Shown here: in pieces, positions 18,582 through 28,331 of the stretch
Layout of the letters: every line of letters starts with the position of its first letter
Position numbering within the stretch: position 1 is the stretch's first letter
DNA from: Tateyamaria omphalii
GTDB lineage: Bacteria; Pseudomonadota; Alphaproteobacteria; Rhodobacterales; Rhodobacteraceae
Direction of reading: 5' to 3'
Assembly: GCF_019802125.1 (NCBI RefSeq)
Contig: NZ_JAHVHT010000001.1
Coordinates: 1,732,380 to 1,796,379 of the forward strand
DNA length: 64,000 nt
Position numbers and translations under genes: made by a program
Notes under the pieces: model-generated
Databases searched by the model: none
What the model was told of the DNA's origin: nothing
What the model saw: the letters and a program-made list of their open reading frames with translations, nothing else

Positions 18582-19145
18582 ATGGCTGATGCAGGTATGG
18601 CATTTCCTGATCAACCCACACTGACCGGCCCCACACTTGTCATGCGCCCTCTCCAAGCGGACGATGAAACAGCGCTCACGCACGCGGCATCCGACCCACT
18701 GATCTGGGCAGTTCACCCGCAAACAGACCGCCATAAGGCGGAGGTGTTCCGCCCCTATTTCCAGATGCTCCTGACCGAAGGTGGAACCTTGGCGGCCACC
18801 TTGCGCGACACGGGCGAGATCATCGGATGCTCACGCTACTACCCGACCGACGAAGAACCGGGGGCCCATGGCATCGGCTATACCTTCCTGACGCGCGCTC
18901 ATTGGGGTGGTACGGCGAACTGGGAAATGAAGAGCCTGATGCTCGACCACGCGGTCCAGCATCTCGACACGGTATGGTTCCATATCGGCGCAGACAACAT
19001 CCGATCCAAACGGGCGACGGCCAAACTGGGGGTTCGCCACGTTGACACACAGATCAGCGACCTCGGCTCAGGCCCTTTCACCCATGATGTCTACAGGCTC
19101 GACAAATCTGTCTGGCAGGCGCGTCAGGAGTCCGGGTCAGCCTGA
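18582..19145 (+). CDS. GNAT-family N-acetyltransferase (RimJ/RimL-like)
   Basis: A 187-aa protein resembling Acetyltransf_3 enzymes. It starts LTGPTLVMRPLQADDETAL and contains the acetyl-CoA region HGIGYTFLTRAHWGGTANWEMKSLMLDHA and the C-terminal NIRSKRATAKLGVRH, a GNAT signature (N-x-x-S-x-R-x-x-x-K-x-G). The target is unknown. The first ATG directly abuts a terminator T run, so a later ATG at 18597 (MAFPDQPT) or an unusual leaderless start is possible. It converges on the DUF2842 gene with a 22-bp overlap. Confidence 0.88.
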   Translation: MADAGMAFPDQPTLTGPTLVMRPLQADDETALTHAASDPLIWAVHPQTDRHKAEVFRPYFQMLLTEGGTLAATLRDTGEIIGCSRYYPTDEEPGAHGIGYTFLTRAHWGGTANWEMKSLMLDHAVQHLDTVWFHIGADNIRSKRATAKLGVRHVDTQISDLGSGPFTHDVYRLDKSVWQARQESGSA

Positions 19146-19339
19146 CCGATCCCCTTGAACACGGCCTTGAGCGGAAATGCCCAGATCACGCCAAGCCCCA
19201 CGTAGATCAGCAACTCCACCAGAAACGGTGGGCGCTCGAACAGACCCACCAGCGTCACCGCCGCCACGATATAGAGCGGCAGCGCCACGATCAGGATCAG
19301 CAGCGACAGTCGTTTTCGGGTCTTGTAGCTCAGCGCCAT
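19124..19339 (-). CDS. DUF2842 family small membrane protein
   Basis: A 71-aa protein with two predicted membrane helices (about residues 11-32 and 40-60) and the DUF2842-like start MALSYKTRKRLSLLILI. The family is found in alphaproteobacteria and its function is unknown. It starts 10 bp downstream of the purA stop and is probably cotranscribed with it. Confidence 0.85.
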   Translation of the reverse strand: MALSYKTRKRLSLLILIVALPLYIVAAVTLVGLFERPPFLVELLIYVGLGVIWAFPLKAVFKGIGQADPDS

Positions 19340-19348
19340 GGGGCCTCC

Positions 19349-20641
19349 CTAGTCGGCGAACGGGTCCCGGACAAGGATCGTGTCCTCGCGCTCGGGCGAG
19401 GTGGAAAGTAGGGCGACCGGGCAGTCGATCAACTCTTCGACCCTGCGGACGTACTTGATGGCGTTGGCCGGCAGGTCCGCCCAGCTGCGCGCGCCTTCGG
19501 TCGATTCCGACCAACCCGGCATCTCTTCGTAGACGGGCGTGCAGCGCGCCTGTTGGTCGGCTGCGGTGGGCAGGTAATCCAGCGTTTCGCCATCCAACTC
19601 GTAGCCCACGCAGATCTTCAGCGTCTCGAATCCGTCCAGAACGTCCAGCTTGGTCAGCGAAATCCCGTTCACGCCGCTCGTGGCACAGGTCTGACGCACA
19701 AGGCAGGCATCAAACCACCCGCAGCGCCGCTTGCGGCCTGTTGTGGTACCAAACTCATGCCCCCGCTCACCCAGGCGCTGTCCATCCTCATCTTCCAATT
19801 CCGTCGGAAACGGCCCCTCGCCCACGCGGGTGGTGTAGGCCTTCACGATGCCCAGCACAAAATCAATGCTGCCCGGCCCCATGCCAACACCCGTGGCCGC
19901 CTGCCCGGCAATCACGTTGGATGAGGTGACGAAGGGATAGGTCCCGAAATCAATGTCCAGAAGCGCGCCCTGCGCCCCTTCGAACAGGATGCGCTTGCCC
20001 GCCTTGCGCGCCTCGTTCATCACCTTCCAGACGGGTGCAGCGTATTCGAGGATGGCGGGCGCCACCTCTTTCAGCTTGGCAATCAGCGCGTCCCGATCCA
20101 CCGGATCAAGCCCCAGCCCGCGGCGCAGCGCATCGTGGTGGATCAAGGCGCGATCCACGCGCAACTCCAGCGTCGTCTCATCGGCCAGATCCGCCACGCG
20201 CACCACGCGACGGCCCACCTTGTCTTCGTAGGCCGGACCAATGCCGCGCCCGGTGGTCCCGATCTTGGCCACAGAATTCTGCGACTCCCGCGCGCGGTCC
20301 AACTCGCCGTGGATAGGCAGGATCAGCGGCGTGTTCTCGGCAATCATCAGGGTCTCGGGCGTGATCTCTACACCCTGCCCGCGCAAGGTCTCGATCTCAG
20401 ACACGAGGTGCCAAGGGTCCAGCACCACACCGTTGCCAATGACCGACAACTTGCCGCCCCGCACCACACCAGACGGCAGCGCATGGAGCTTGTAGACCTC
20501 TCCATCAATGACCAGCGTGTGACCCGCATTGTGTCCGCCCTGAAAGCGCGCAATCACATCCGCCCGCTCGCTCAGCCAGTCCACAATCTTGCCCTTGCCC
20601 TCGTCGCCCCACTGCGCGCCGACAACCACCACATTGGCCAT
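19349..20641 (-). CDS. purA: Adenylosuccinate synthetase
   Basis: Makes adenylosuccinate from IMP, aspartate and GTP, the first committed step to AMP. The 430-aa product contains the N-terminal [21 protein letters not shown] loop (catalytic Asp and P-loop), [12 protein letters not shown] (catalytic His), [36 protein letters not shown], and the C-terminal [10 protein letters not shown] nucleotide motif. Length is standard. It is followed by the DUF2842 gene. Confidence 0.98.
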   Translation of the reverse strand: MANVVVVGAQWGDEGKGKIVDWLSERADVIARFQGGHNAGHTLVIDGEVYKLHALPSGVVRGGKLSVIGNGVVLDPWHLVSEIETLRGQGVEITPETLMIAENTPLILPIHGELDRARESQNSVAKIGTTGRGIGPAYEDKVGRRVVRVADLADETTLELRVDRALIHHDALRRGLGLDPVDRDALIAKLKEVAPAILEYAAPVWKVMNEARKAGKRILFEGAQGALLDIDFGTYPFVTSSNVIAGQAATGVGMGPGSIDFVLGIVKAYTTRVGEGPFPTELEDEDGQRLGERGHEFGTTTGRKRRCGWFDACLVRQTCATSGVNGISLTKLDVLDGFETLKICVGYELDGETLDYLPTAADQQARCTPVYEEMPGWSESTEGARSWADLPANAIKYVRRVEELIDCPVALLSTSPEREDTILVRDPFAD

Positions 20642-20813
20642 TTGATGCCCTTTCAGAAAGCAAACCCGCGCCCGTATAACGATGCGCGGCCCGGAGGCAA
20701 ACCGCTATCTCGTCTTCTTCTGACGAAAAATACCACCGCCGGAGGCTCCCACGGCTTGCAGCGCGCGCCACATCCGGTCCATCAAAGCGAGATTACGACC
20801 AAGGAACCGCACC

Positions 20814-21209
20814 ATGGGCTTTCTCGCACGCTGGCTCTTCGCCTTCGGGCTCCTCGCCGCGACATACAATCCCACGGAATACAATTACGTGGTATGGGCC
20901 CTGCAATACGGGTCGGCCAACCTGTCCATCGCGGTGCTCTGCGGCCTCATCCTGCTGATCGGCTACATCATCTATCTGCGCGCTACGCTGCGCTCGATCG
21001 GCGGGTTTGGCATGGCGCTGGTGCTGGCGGTCGTGGGTGCAGGGCTGTGGGTGCTTTACGATCTGGGCCTGCTCACGCTCGACAACAACAGCGTCAACAC
21101 GTGGCTCGGGCTTGTTGCCTTGTCGCTGGTGCTGGGCATCGGCCTGAACTGGAGCCATGTGCGGCGTAGGCTTTCCGGTCAGGCCGACATGGATGATGTC
21201 GACGAATAG
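20814..21209 (+). CDS. Four-helix membrane protein (DUF6524-like)
   Basis: A 131-aa inner-membrane protein with four predicted helices and a short acidic cytoplasmic tail (SGQADMDDVDE). The start MGFLARWLFAFGLLAATYNPTEYNYVVWA resembles the uncharacterised DUF6524 family; I recall this only from the general pattern. It sits divergently from purA, and no operon partner is evident. Confidence 0.7.
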   Translation: MGFLARWLFAFGLLAATYNPTEYNYVVWALQYGSANLSIAVLCGLILLIGYIIYLRATLRSIGGFGMALVLAVVGAGLWVLYDLGLLTLDNNSVNTWLGLVALSLVLGIGLNWSHVRRRLSGQADMDDVDE

Positions 21210-21274
21210 GCCATTGGGGGCCAGCCCCCGTCGCTGGCGCGACTCCCCCGCGGTTTACCTTGCGAAATGAAGGA

Positions 21275-21583
21275 TCAGTCGAGCGTGACCGGTGCGCCAT
21301 GTGGCGTGCGAAGATAGGCTGCCTCCCACGCGGCGCGCATGTCTTTGAGCGCTTCCGCTTCCGCAGCCCCCGTTTCGGTGAGCAGCGTTTCCAGCGTGTC
21401 GAGCCAGGCCATGAAATAGTCGTCGCCGCCGTTCAACTCTCTCCCTAGCCCGTGCCGTTTCAGCGTTGCTCCAAACCGCTCCGCCCAGTCAGGCCAGGCA
21501 AAGTGACCCGCCTCATTCAGATGCACGGTCAGTGCAAAAAGCTGCGCGTGCCAGGGCGCCTCAAAAACCGGTTCGGGCCTCAT
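21275..21583 (-). CDS. Nitrile hydratase accessory protein
   Basis: A 102-aa protein resembling the small nitrile hydratase activator / beta-subunit N-terminal-like family (PWHAQLFALTVHLNEAGHFAWPDWAERFGATL). Such proteins help load the metal into the alpha subunit. It overlaps the beta subunit gene by 4 bp and is the last gene of the alpha-beta-activator operon, the usual order for cobalt enzymes. Confidence 0.88.
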   Translation of the reverse strand: MRPEPVFEAPWHAQLFALTVHLNEAGHFAWPDWAERFGATLKRHGLGRELNGGDDYFMAWLDTLETLLTETGAAEAEALKDMRAAWEAAYLRTPHGAPVTLD

Positions 21584-22254
21584 GGTGCAGACAGGTAGCT
21601 TTGCCAGAGGTCGAGGATCACCTCGTCTTCGGGATGTTCCGGATGCGCCCAGATGTCCCGCGCCTTGACCGCGACCGCATAAAGCGGCTCGGGTGCCTCA
21701 CCCAGCCGGTGCGCATTGCTGTCCGGCAGCACATGGGCGCCGTGCAACCGCACGATGGTCCCCGAGGCCCCGGCTGCATAGGACGGCAAGCGCGTGTGCC
21801 CGCCGGGCACCATCACGTTCTCGGGCATCGCGCGGATCGTAACAACATCACCGACGGCATAGAATGGGGCCAGATTGCTGTCGCGGGTCGCCGGGCCACC
21901 TTTCGCCAGAACGCCCGCGACCGCTGCTGCCACCAACCGCTTGTCGGCCAGATTACTCACGCTCTCGGACACACCCTGCTCCAGCTCTGCGCGGGTCACG
22001 GCCCCTGTTTCGACCAGCAAATCCGCCAGCGCAGCCATCCATTTTTCATAGTACGAAAACCGCCCGTAATCCTTGGGCGACAGGCTTTCACGGGCATGGC
22101 GCGAGACGTCGATATTCCACAACCCGAGCGTCCCACACGCCAGCGTGATGGCCAGCGCGCGTGGATGCCAGTCGGCGTGAAACTTGACATGCTCGGGCTC
22201 TGGGACGACAGGGCCATCTCCGAACCGTCCTCCCATATCGTGGATACGTGTCAT
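21580..22254 (-). CDS. nthB: Nitrile hydratase beta subunit
   Basis: A 224-aa non-catalytic partner of the alpha subunit in hydrating nitriles to amides. It begins [16 protein letters not shown], the hallmark beta start, and contains [20 protein letters not shown] and the SH3-like C-terminal half ([40 protein letters not shown]). Overlaps of 4 bp at both ends show tight coupling with the alpha and activator genes. Confidence 0.95.
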   Translation of the reverse strand: MTRIHDMGGRFGDGPVVPEPEHVKFHADWHPRALAITLACGTLGLWNIDVSRHARESLSPKDYGRFSYYEKWMAALADLLVETGAVTRAELEQGVSESVSNLADKRLVAAAVAGVLAKGGPATRDSNLAPFYAVGDVVTIRAMPENVMVPGGHTRLPSYAAGASGTIVRLHGAHVLPDSNAHRLGEAPEPLYAVAVKARDIWAHPEHPEDEVILDLWQSYLSAP

Positions 22255-22868
22255 GGGCGGGCCGCCAATCCACAGCCGATCATGCTGTCGCGGGTGACAA
22301 GCGCCATCAGCGCGGCCTCGTCCAAACCTTCCGTGCCCTCGGGCCGCTGCGGCAACACAAGGTATCGCACCTCTGCCGTCGAATCCCAGACGCGCACCGC
22401 CTGCCCTTCGGGCAAAGTCACCCCGAACTCCGCCAACACCTTGCGCGGTTCACGCACGGCGCGGGCGCGATAGGCATCGGACTTGTACCAGCCCGGCGGA
22501 ATGCCCAGCAAAGGCCACGGGTAGCAGGAGCAAAGCGTGCACACGACCATGTTGTGAACGGCGTCCGTGTTTTCGACCACCACCATGTGTTCGCCTTGAC
22601 GGCCATAATAGTCCATCTCGGCCAGCACCGGGTCTGCATCATCCAGCAAAGCGGCTTTGAAATCAGGATCGGACCAGGCCCGCGCCACGACATGGGCGCC
22701 GTTCTTTGGCCCGATCTTGTTTTCATAGGTGTCGATGATCTCGTCCAGCGCGGCAGGATCAATCAACCCCTTCTGCGTCAGGATGGTTTCCAGCGCCTTG
22801 ACCCGCAACGCGGGGTCCGAGGGCAGCAGTGAATGCGGGTGATCGTGGTCGGAATGGTCATGTGGCAT
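22251..22868 (-). CDS. nthA: Nitrile hydratase alpha subunit, cobalt type
   Basis: A 205-aa catalytic subunit. The metal site is VVCTLCSC (Cys110, Cys113, Ser114, Cys115). Thr in the second position is the family mark of non-corrin Co(III) enzymes, whereas iron enzymes carry Ser. The N-terminus is His/Asp-rich ([13 protein letters not shown]), possibly metal-scavenging. The start at 22868 gives the standard length; the much longer frame upstream overlaps secG on the other strand. It is the first gene of the operon. Confidence 0.95.
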   Translation of the reverse strand: MPHDHSDHDHPHSLLPSDPALRVKALETILTQKGLIDPAALDEIIDTYENKIGPKNGAHVVARAWSDPDFKAALLDDADPVLAEMDYYGRQGEHMVVVENTDAVHNMVVCTLCSCYPWPLLGIPPGWYKSDAYRARAVREPRKVLAEFGVTLPEGQAVRVWDSTAEVRYLVLPQRPEGTEGLDEAALMALVTRDSMIGCGLAARP

Positions 22869-22983
22869 GGGCGGATCATGTGCCCTCACGTTCACAAATG
22901 TCCAGAGGCCCAAACCACACTTGCCCCGCATCCGAAACTTGCATAGATACCGCCCATCGCGCAGCAGAGAGCCAAACGCTTCC

Positions 22984-23349
22984 ATGGAAAACGTCGTCCT
23001 GATCATCCACTTGATCCTCGCCCTCGGCCTTATTGCCGTGGTGCTGATGCAGCGCTCCGAAGGGGGTGGCCTGGGCATGGGCGGCGGTGGCGGCGGCGCA
23101 ACCGCTGGGCGGCCCCCGGCGACGGCCCTTGGCAAAGTGACCTGGCTTCTGGGCATCGCCTTTACCATCACGTCGATCACGCTGACGATCATTGCGGCAC
23201 AAAACGCCTCGGGCACCTCTGTCATCGACCAGCTGGGCATTACGCCGCCCGCACAGAACGTGCCGGGTGACGATCTGGTGCCGCCCGGCAGCGACCTGTT
23301 GCCGCCCAGCGCGGATGACAGCGCACCACTGGTGCCCAGCGCCGACTAA
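22984..23349 (+). CDS. secG: Preprotein translocase subunit SecG
   Basis: A 121-aa inner-membrane component of SecYEG. There are two membrane helices (about residues 3-22 and 52-72) joined by the conserved [17 protein letters not shown] loop. An Ala/Pro/Asp-rich tail follows, longer than in E. coli but common in alphaproteobacteria. It lies 159 bp upstream of pyrG, a common arrangement in this group, and is divergent from nthA. Confidence 0.95.
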   Translation: MENVVLIIHLILALGLIAVVLMQRSEGGGLGMGGGGGGATAGRPPATALGKVTWLLGIAFTITSITLTIIAAQNASGTSVIDQLGITPPAQNVPGDDLVPPGSDLLPPSADDSAPLVPSAD

Positions 23350-23508
23350 ACAAAACCTTGCGGGCACAGGAAAAGCTGCAACATCATGTTGCGGCAACCT
23401 TGCCCCTTTGAACCGAATCCTGTTACACTGAGGTCCCGTGGGGAGTGCTTTGGGGCGCTCACTCACAGCGGCTTTGGGCCAGACTGAACCACGGGGGATG
23501 CACCGAAC

Positions 23509-25152
23509 ATGGCACGCTATATCTTTATCACGGGCGGCGTTGTGTCATCGCTGGGCAAGGGGCTCGCCTCTGCCGCGTTGGGTGCGCTTTTGCAGGCGCG
23601 CGGTTTCTCCGTACGGCTCCGTAAGTTGGACCCCTATTTGAACGTCGATCCCGGCACGATGTCGCCTTTTGAACATGGCGAGGTGTTCGTCACGGACGAC
23701 GGTGCCGAAACCGACCTCGACCTCGGCCACTACGAACGGTTCACAGGCGTCGCCGCACGCAAGACCGATTCCGTGTCCTCGGGCCGCATCTATTCCAACG
23801 TCCTCGAAAAGGAACGGCGCGGCGATTATCTCGGCAAAACGATCCAGGTCATCCCCCACGTCACGAACGAGATCAAGGATTTCATCGAGATCGGCGATGA
23901 CGAGGTCGATTTCATGCTGTGCGAGATCGGCGGCACCGTGGGCGACATCGAAGGTCTGCCCTTCTTCGAAGCCATCCGCCAGTTCAGCCAGGACAAACCG
24001 CGCGGCCAGTGTATCTTCATGCACCTGACGCTCCTGCCCTACATCGCGGCCTCGGGCGAGCTCAAAACCAAGCCCACGCAGCACAGCGTGAAAGAGCTTC
24101 GCTCTATCGGCATTGCCCCCGACATCCTCGTCTGCCGGTCCGAGGGGCCGATCCCGGAGAAAGAGCGCGAGAAACTGGCACTGTTCTGCAACGTGCGCCC
24201 CGACTCTGTGATCGCGGCACAAGACCTCAGCACCATCTACGACGCGCCCCTCGCCTACCACGCCGAAGGGCTGGACCAGGCCGTGCTCGACGCCTTCCAG
24301 ATCAGTCCGGCGCCAAAACCGGACCTGACCAAGTGGGAGGACGTCTCCGACCGCATCCACAACGCCGAGGGTGAGGTAAAGGTCGCAATCGTCGGCAAAT
24401 ACACCCAGCTCGAAGACGCTTACAAATCCATTGCCGAGGCGCTGACCCACGGCGGCATGGCCAACCGGGTTAAGGTCAAGGTCGAGTGGGTCGATGCGGA
24501 ACTCTTCGACAACGAAGACCCGGCACCGCACCTCGAAGGGTTCAACGCTATCCTCGTCCCCGGCGGCTTTGGCGAACGCGGGACCGAAGGCAAGATCAAG
24601 GCCGCCGAATTCGCCCGTACCCGCAAGGTGCCCTACCTCGGCATCTGTCTGGGCATGCAAATGGCCGTCATCGAAGCAGCACGGAACGTCGCGGGCCTCA
24701 AGGCCGCAGGCTCCGAAGAGTTTGACCACGAGGCGGGCAAGAAACGGTTCGAGCCAGTCGTCTACCACCTCAAGGAATGGGTGCAGGGCAACCACAAGGT
24801 CGAGCGCAAGGTCGGCGACGACAAGGGCGGCACGATGCGGCTCGGCGCCTATGACGCGACGCTCACGGACGGCTCACGGGTGGCACAGGTCTATGGCAAA
24901 ACGGCCATCGACGAACGCCACCGCCACCGCTACGAGGTCGATATCAAGTATCGCGACAAGCTCGAAAAGGCGGGGCTCTGCTTTTCCGGCATGTCACCCG
25001 ACGGGCGGCTGCCCGAGATCGTGGAATGGACGGACCACCCATGGTTCATCGGTGTCCAGTTCCACCCGGAACTCAAATCCAAGCCCTTCGATCCGCACCC
25101 GCTGTTCGAGGATTTCGTACGCGCAGCCAAGGATGTCAGCCGCTTGGTTTAA
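23509..25152 (+). CDS. pyrG: CTP synthase
   Basis: Converts UTP to CTP with glutamine or ammonia. The 547-aa protein has the N-terminal synthetase domain ([25 protein letters not shown]-loop; [39 protein letters not shown]) and the C-terminal class I glutamine amidotransferase domain with nucleophile Cys380 (YLGICLGMQ) and the His-Glu of FHPELKSKP. Length is normal. secG is the upstream neighbour. Confidence 0.98.
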   Translation: MARYIFITGGVVSSLGKGLASAALGALLQARGFSVRLRKLDPYLNVDPGTMSPFEHGEVFVTDDGAETDLDLGHYERFTGVAARKTDSVSSGRIYSNVLEKERRGDYLGKTIQVIPHVTNEIKDFIEIGDDEVDFMLCEIGGTVGDIEGLPFFEAIRQFSQDKPRGQCIFMHLTLLPYIAASGELKTKPTQHSVKELRSIGIAPDILVCRSEGPIPEKEREKLALFCNVRPDSVIAAQDLSTIYDAPLAYHAEGLDQAVLDAFQISPAPKPDLTKWEDVSDRIHNAEGEVKVAIVGKYTQLEDAYKSIAEALTHGGMANRVKVKVEWVDAELFDNEDPAPHLEGFNAILVPGGFGERGTEGKIKAAEFARTRKVPYLGICLGMQMAVIEAARNVAGLKAAGSEEFDHEAGKKRFEPVVYHLKEWVQGNHKVERKVGDDKGGTMRLGAYDATLTDGSRVAQVYGKTAIDERHRHRYEVDIKYRDKLEKAGLCFSGMSPDGRLPEIVEWTDHPWFIGVQFHPELKSKPFDPHPLFEDFVRAAKDVSRLV

Positions 25153-25384
25153 GCACGGCAAAGGTCCGCTATGAGCCCAATTTACCAGTTTTCTGCTTTG
25201 CAGCGAATGTCTGCTCCAGCCGCCAGAATTCGTTTGGTTTGGTGAATACTCATCCACAGCTGAGCTTTGTTTCGCGGCACCCTCAACTAAACAAATGGAG
25301 TAAGTTTCGGGGCTAATCCAATTTCAAGCGACGGAAAATTCGCGGCCATCCGTAAAACGATGCAACGAGCACTAGGAGAGAATT

Positions 25385-26176
25385 ATGAAAGCCCTTTACA
25401 CAACAACCGCTTTGACACTCATGGCCGCCAGTGCTGCGCAGGCCCACGAATTGAACATCACGATACAAGGCGATCAGCGATGTATCGTCTCGGACGGCAT
25501 CCCTGACCATGAAGTTGGGACATGGCGTCCGGGTGCAGTCGTTGAACCACAAGACCACCTATTTTGCGTTGATGCGACGCCAATGGATACCGGCACCATT
25601 ACGGACCGGGGGGTATTTATTTCCGGGATGACCCTGACCGGTATTCCTCTACGCCCAGGCACAGCCGAATGGTACAACCCGGATGCCGACCCCGACGCTG
25701 ACCGCCCATGGACGCGCGACCGGTCATCGGGATGGAACGTCGAAGGCGTAGGCGGCCTGATCATGGACGCCCAAAACGCGCACGTTGATGGAGATGGAAT
25801 GTATCACTACCACGGCATTCCCGAAGTGGTAGTAAGCAATCTTGAAGGAACGCTGTTTGCCTACGCGGCAGATGGATTTGAAATCCATTACGTCGGCGGA
25901 GACGTGCAATCATCCTACCAACTCAAAGAAGGTGAGCGTCAGGGTGACACTGCGCCAGAGGGAGTGCATGACGGCACCTTTGTGCAAGATTGGGAATACG
26001 TCGAAGGATCCGGCACGCTGGATGAATGTAACGGAACGGTGGTTGACGGTGTATACCGCTATTACGCCACAGATACTTTTCCGTTCTTCCCACGCTGCTT
26101 TCGCGGAAACGTGACTGAGGCTGCATTGGGCCGCGGTGGCGAGCGGCCGGAACCACCTGTTGAAAACGACGGATGA
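25385..26176 (+). CDS. Exported YHYH-domain protein
   Basis: A 263-aa protein with a signal peptide (MKALYTTTALTLMAASAAQAH). It carries the DGDGMYHYHGIPE motif of the YHYH family (about residues 137-150), with FAYAADGFEIHY, LDECNG and YRYYATDTFPFFPRCFRG further on, all family-typical. The family is periplasmic or extracellular and of unclear function. The tail is Pro/Glu-rich. GC is lower than in the upstream core genes, and it is the last gene before the plasmid-like block. Confidence 0.82.
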   Translation: MKALYTTTALTLMAASAAQAHELNITIQGDQRCIVSDGIPDHEVGTWRPGAVVEPQDHLFCVDATPMDTGTITDRGVFISGMTLTGIPLRPGTAEWYNPDADPDADRPWTRDRSSGWNVEGVGGLIMDAQNAHVDGDGMYHYHGIPEVVVSNLEGTLFAYAADGFEIHYVGGDVQSSYQLKEGERQGDTAPEGVHDGTFVQDWEYVEGSGTLDECNGTVVDGVYRYYATDTFPFFPRCFRGNVTEAALGRGGERPEPPVENDG

Positions 26177-26494
26177 GCAAAGGTGGTCACGAACCTAATG
26201 CGTTTGGAGATGGCTGTATGAGCCAGTGATTCATAGTGCGTTTTCTCAAGCTGGGGCAGGTCCTAGACACCGCGTGAACATATTCCACTACTGCCCTGTC
26301 GGAATATGCGTATCTAGAAAGCAGACCTTGATGCGAATATCGCCAAAGGCAGCAAAGTCCGCTCCGCTGCCGTTCGAGGGGTAGCCTTTCGACCGCACCG
26401 AAACAGCAAAAGGGAGCCACGTTTCCGCGGCTCCCTGCTCAGCTGGTCTGATACTCATCTAACTGCTCAATAAGCTGTAACCTGATGTGGAGGA
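26177..26494. other. Boundary region between core chromosome and plasmid-like block
   Basis: There is no supported gene and no tRNA that could serve as an attachment site. The right part holds the terminator of the minus-strand block. This is the most likely left junction of the acquired DNA, judged only from the gene content on either side. Confidence 0.4.
26411..26436 (-). terminator. Rho-independent terminator of the plasmid-like block
   Basis: Arms AGGGAGCC and GGCTCCCT enclose a 10-nt loop. On the minus strand the stem is followed by a T-rich stretch, so it ends transcription coming from the DUF736 gene. Confidence 0.8.
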
Positions 26495-27223
26495 TCAGGC
26501 GACCAGCGACAGCCCCGCGCCTTCACCCTGTTCGCGCTCGCCGTTGTCGACGAAGGGGATGATCGAGAAGGTCTGGCCACCGCGCTGCTCTTCATTCTGC
26601 ACCGCGTTCACCCGTAGATCGCCGTCCGGAGTATTGATCAGCAGCGAAACATACTCGTTGCCGGTGCGCACGCTCTTCGCCATCCAGGCCGAACCAACGC
26701 GGATCGGCGTGCCCTTGGGCGAGCTGACCTCAATGCGGTAGTCAGGATGGGTCTCTTCCGTCTTGTAGCCATTCTCGATCAGCATGAACTCCAGATCGAA
26801 CATCATATTGGCGATGTAGCCAGTGAAGGCGTTGTCAGCATCCATCGCTGTCAGCTCGCCGGAGATCGATCCGGACTTCATGGTGCCGTTGGAAACCAGA
26901 GGAATGATCTCGAACTGATCGGTCTGGGCCTCACGCGCTTCTTTCGACTGTACGGCGTTCACGCGGAATGGCCCGAGACCCACGTCGAGCTGCATCGAGA
27001 GGTAGGGATTGCCGGTCGTATTGCCTGTCTCGTTCCAGGCAGTGCCGATACGAACCTTGCGGCCGGACTTGTTGACGGCGGTCACGTCGAAATCCGGGCT
27101 GCGCTCGGACATCTTGGGCCGGGTCTCCAGCTGGATCGCGATGTCGAAGCGGCTGGAATGGATCATGCCGGTGTAGACGGCGTTTGCGGTGTCTGTGGTT
27201 TTAGTGAGGGTTCCTGCGAACAT
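26495..27223 (-). CDS. Tandem DUF736 protein
   Basis: A 242-aa protein made of two DUF736-like halves (about residues 15-115 and 128-230). Each has the YTG/FTG..., DFDV or DYRIEV, KVRIGTAWN or PIRVGSAWM, and FRVNAVQ or LRVNAVQ pattern. Single-domain DUF736 proteins are common on alphaproteobacterial plasmids and integrative elements, and their function is unknown. The two halves are clearly divergent, so the fusion is old. A leader motif shared by several genes in this block lies 88-109 bases upstream. Confidence 0.85.
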   Translation of the reverse strand: MFAGTLTKTTDTANAVYTGMIHSSRFDIAIQLETRPKMSERSPDFDVTAVNKSGRKVRIGTAWNETGNTTGNPYLSMQLDVGLGPFRVNAVQSKEAREAQTDQFEIIPLVSNGTMKSGSISGELTAMDADNAFTGYIANMMFDLEFMLIENGYKTEETHPDYRIEVSSPKGTPIRVGSAWMAKSVRTGNEYVSLLINTPDGDLRVNAVQNEEQRGGQTFSIIPFVDNGEREQGEGAGLSLVA

Positions 27224-27385
27224 GGAATGTTCCTTTTCTGGGTTGCCCGGGCCCGTCTTCCGATCAGCGCCCGGTGGTTTGATTTTCGACCCCTCGTGGG
27301 ATCACACCTTCCCAAAGCCCTCTTTCCTTTCCTGCCCGCCATCGCAGCTTGCGCCGCCGTGGGTTGCGATGTGCGACGCTGCCTC

Positions 27386-27844
27386 TCAAGCGAAGGTTTC
27401 TTCCGCTTGCCCACGGCACGCCATCCAGTCTTGCAGTCCCAGGATGGTACGACCGGACCTCACCTCCGCGATCCACGCCTCCCGTGGATCGCTACAAGGT
27501 TGACCTGAGCGCTGTTCGATATGTCCGTTCGCCATCCAGGGTTCAGGCGCGATGCGCTTGAACCAATCGGCGAGGCTCGGAATGCGGTCCTGGCAGTCTT
27601 CCTTGACGTGCTGTTCGCAAATCCAGCGGACCGGGATCACCCGGCCTGCGGAATTCGTGAGTGTCTGGCCGAAGACGCGCTCCGCCTCAAAGATGCCGTG
27701 GCTGTGATGCCGCAAGGCGCGATGCGTGAAGAGGGCGAGATGCTCTTTCGAAGCATCGAACCAGTCGTGGATGGTTTGGTAGTCGGCTGGTACACCGCCG
27801 AACTTGCGTGCTGAGCTTTCGGCGTGATGGAGGGGATGGGCCAT
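27386..27844 (-). CDS. DUF6915-like plasmid protein
   Basis: A 152-aa protein starting MAHPLHHAESSARKFGGVPADY, which resembles the DUF6915 family carried on alphaproteobacterial mobile elements. The middle is His-rich (THRALRHHSHGIFEAERVFGQT), followed by RWICEQHVKEDCQDRIPSLADW. Function is unknown. The ATG lies 1 nt after the DUF6878 stop, so it would depend on translation of that broken gene or re-initiate. Confidence 0.7.
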   Translation of the reverse strand: MAHPLHHAESSARKFGGVPADYQTIHDWFDASKEHLALFTHRALRHHSHGIFEAERVFGQTLTNSAGRVIPVRWICEQHVKEDCQDRIPSLADWFKRIAPEPWMANGHIEQRSGQPCSDPREAWIAEVRSGRTILGLQDWMACRGQAEETFA

Positions 27845-27845
27845 G

Positions 27846-28246
27846 TCAAAGCCCCTCTTCGTAGCTGTGGGAACATTCGACGAAGCGATCGGCGTGATCG
27901 AGCGTGATTCTATCGGCGGCGATGTTCCAGGTCAGTGTGCCATAGCCGCCTTCGTTGTTCTCGAAGCCGGGATGCTTATTGTAAGCACCGGATCAGGCGA
28001 AGTCTTCGAGTTTGCGTAGGAGGTCTGCACCCAGAGGTCTGCACCCAGTGTCACGTCATTTGGCTGCAGCGTGATATCTTCGACATTGCCGGAATCGCCA
28101 TAGCCCTCATATTCGGCAACCACTTCGGTGACGCTGAGCTTACGAAGCGCGGCGCGCAGGTCGGCCCGGGCCGTCTTGAACGCCGCCTCGCGCTCGATGC
28201 GCCACGTCTCGATCATTTCGGAGTAATCGGTTTGGGGCTTTGTCAT
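27846..28246 (-). pseudogene. DUF6878-like gene broken by a 14-bp duplication and a nonsense codon
   Basis: The N-terminal part (MTKPQTDYSEMIETWRIERE ... YGDSGNVEDITLQPNDVTLGADL) is in one frame. The expected C-terminal part (YNKHPGFENNEGGYGTLTWN ... ECSHSYEEGL) is in another frame and stops at 27846. Between them, AGGTCTGCACCCAG occurs twice in tandem (28021-28034 and 28035-28048). Removing one copy restores the frame (401 minus 14 is 129 codons) but exposes an in-frame TGA where a Trp (TGG) would fit (LRKLEDFA-stop-SGAYNKHP). Two independent lesions make this a real pseudogene rather than a sequencing error. Confidence 0.8.
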
Positions 28247-28331
28247 TGGTCAGGTCCTTCTCCATGAAGTTTGACACGCGGGACAGCAGATCACCCTCCC
28301 ACGCACCCCGACCCAGAGCCCGATTTCCCTT

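Noticed and set aside
16394..18583. 729-codon open frame on the minus strand opposite the acidic protein
   Set aside because: Its Phe/Gly and Arg/Leu/His runs are simply the complement of the GCC-GAA repeats. The plus-strand gene has a folded N- and C-terminus and a terminator in the right place.
23545..24795. 416-codon open frame antisense to pyrG
   Set aside because: Shadow of a highly conserved CTP synthase gene.
26177..26494. tRNA attachment site at the left edge of the acquired DNA
   Set aside because: No cloverleaf-forming sequence or T-loop consensus was found.
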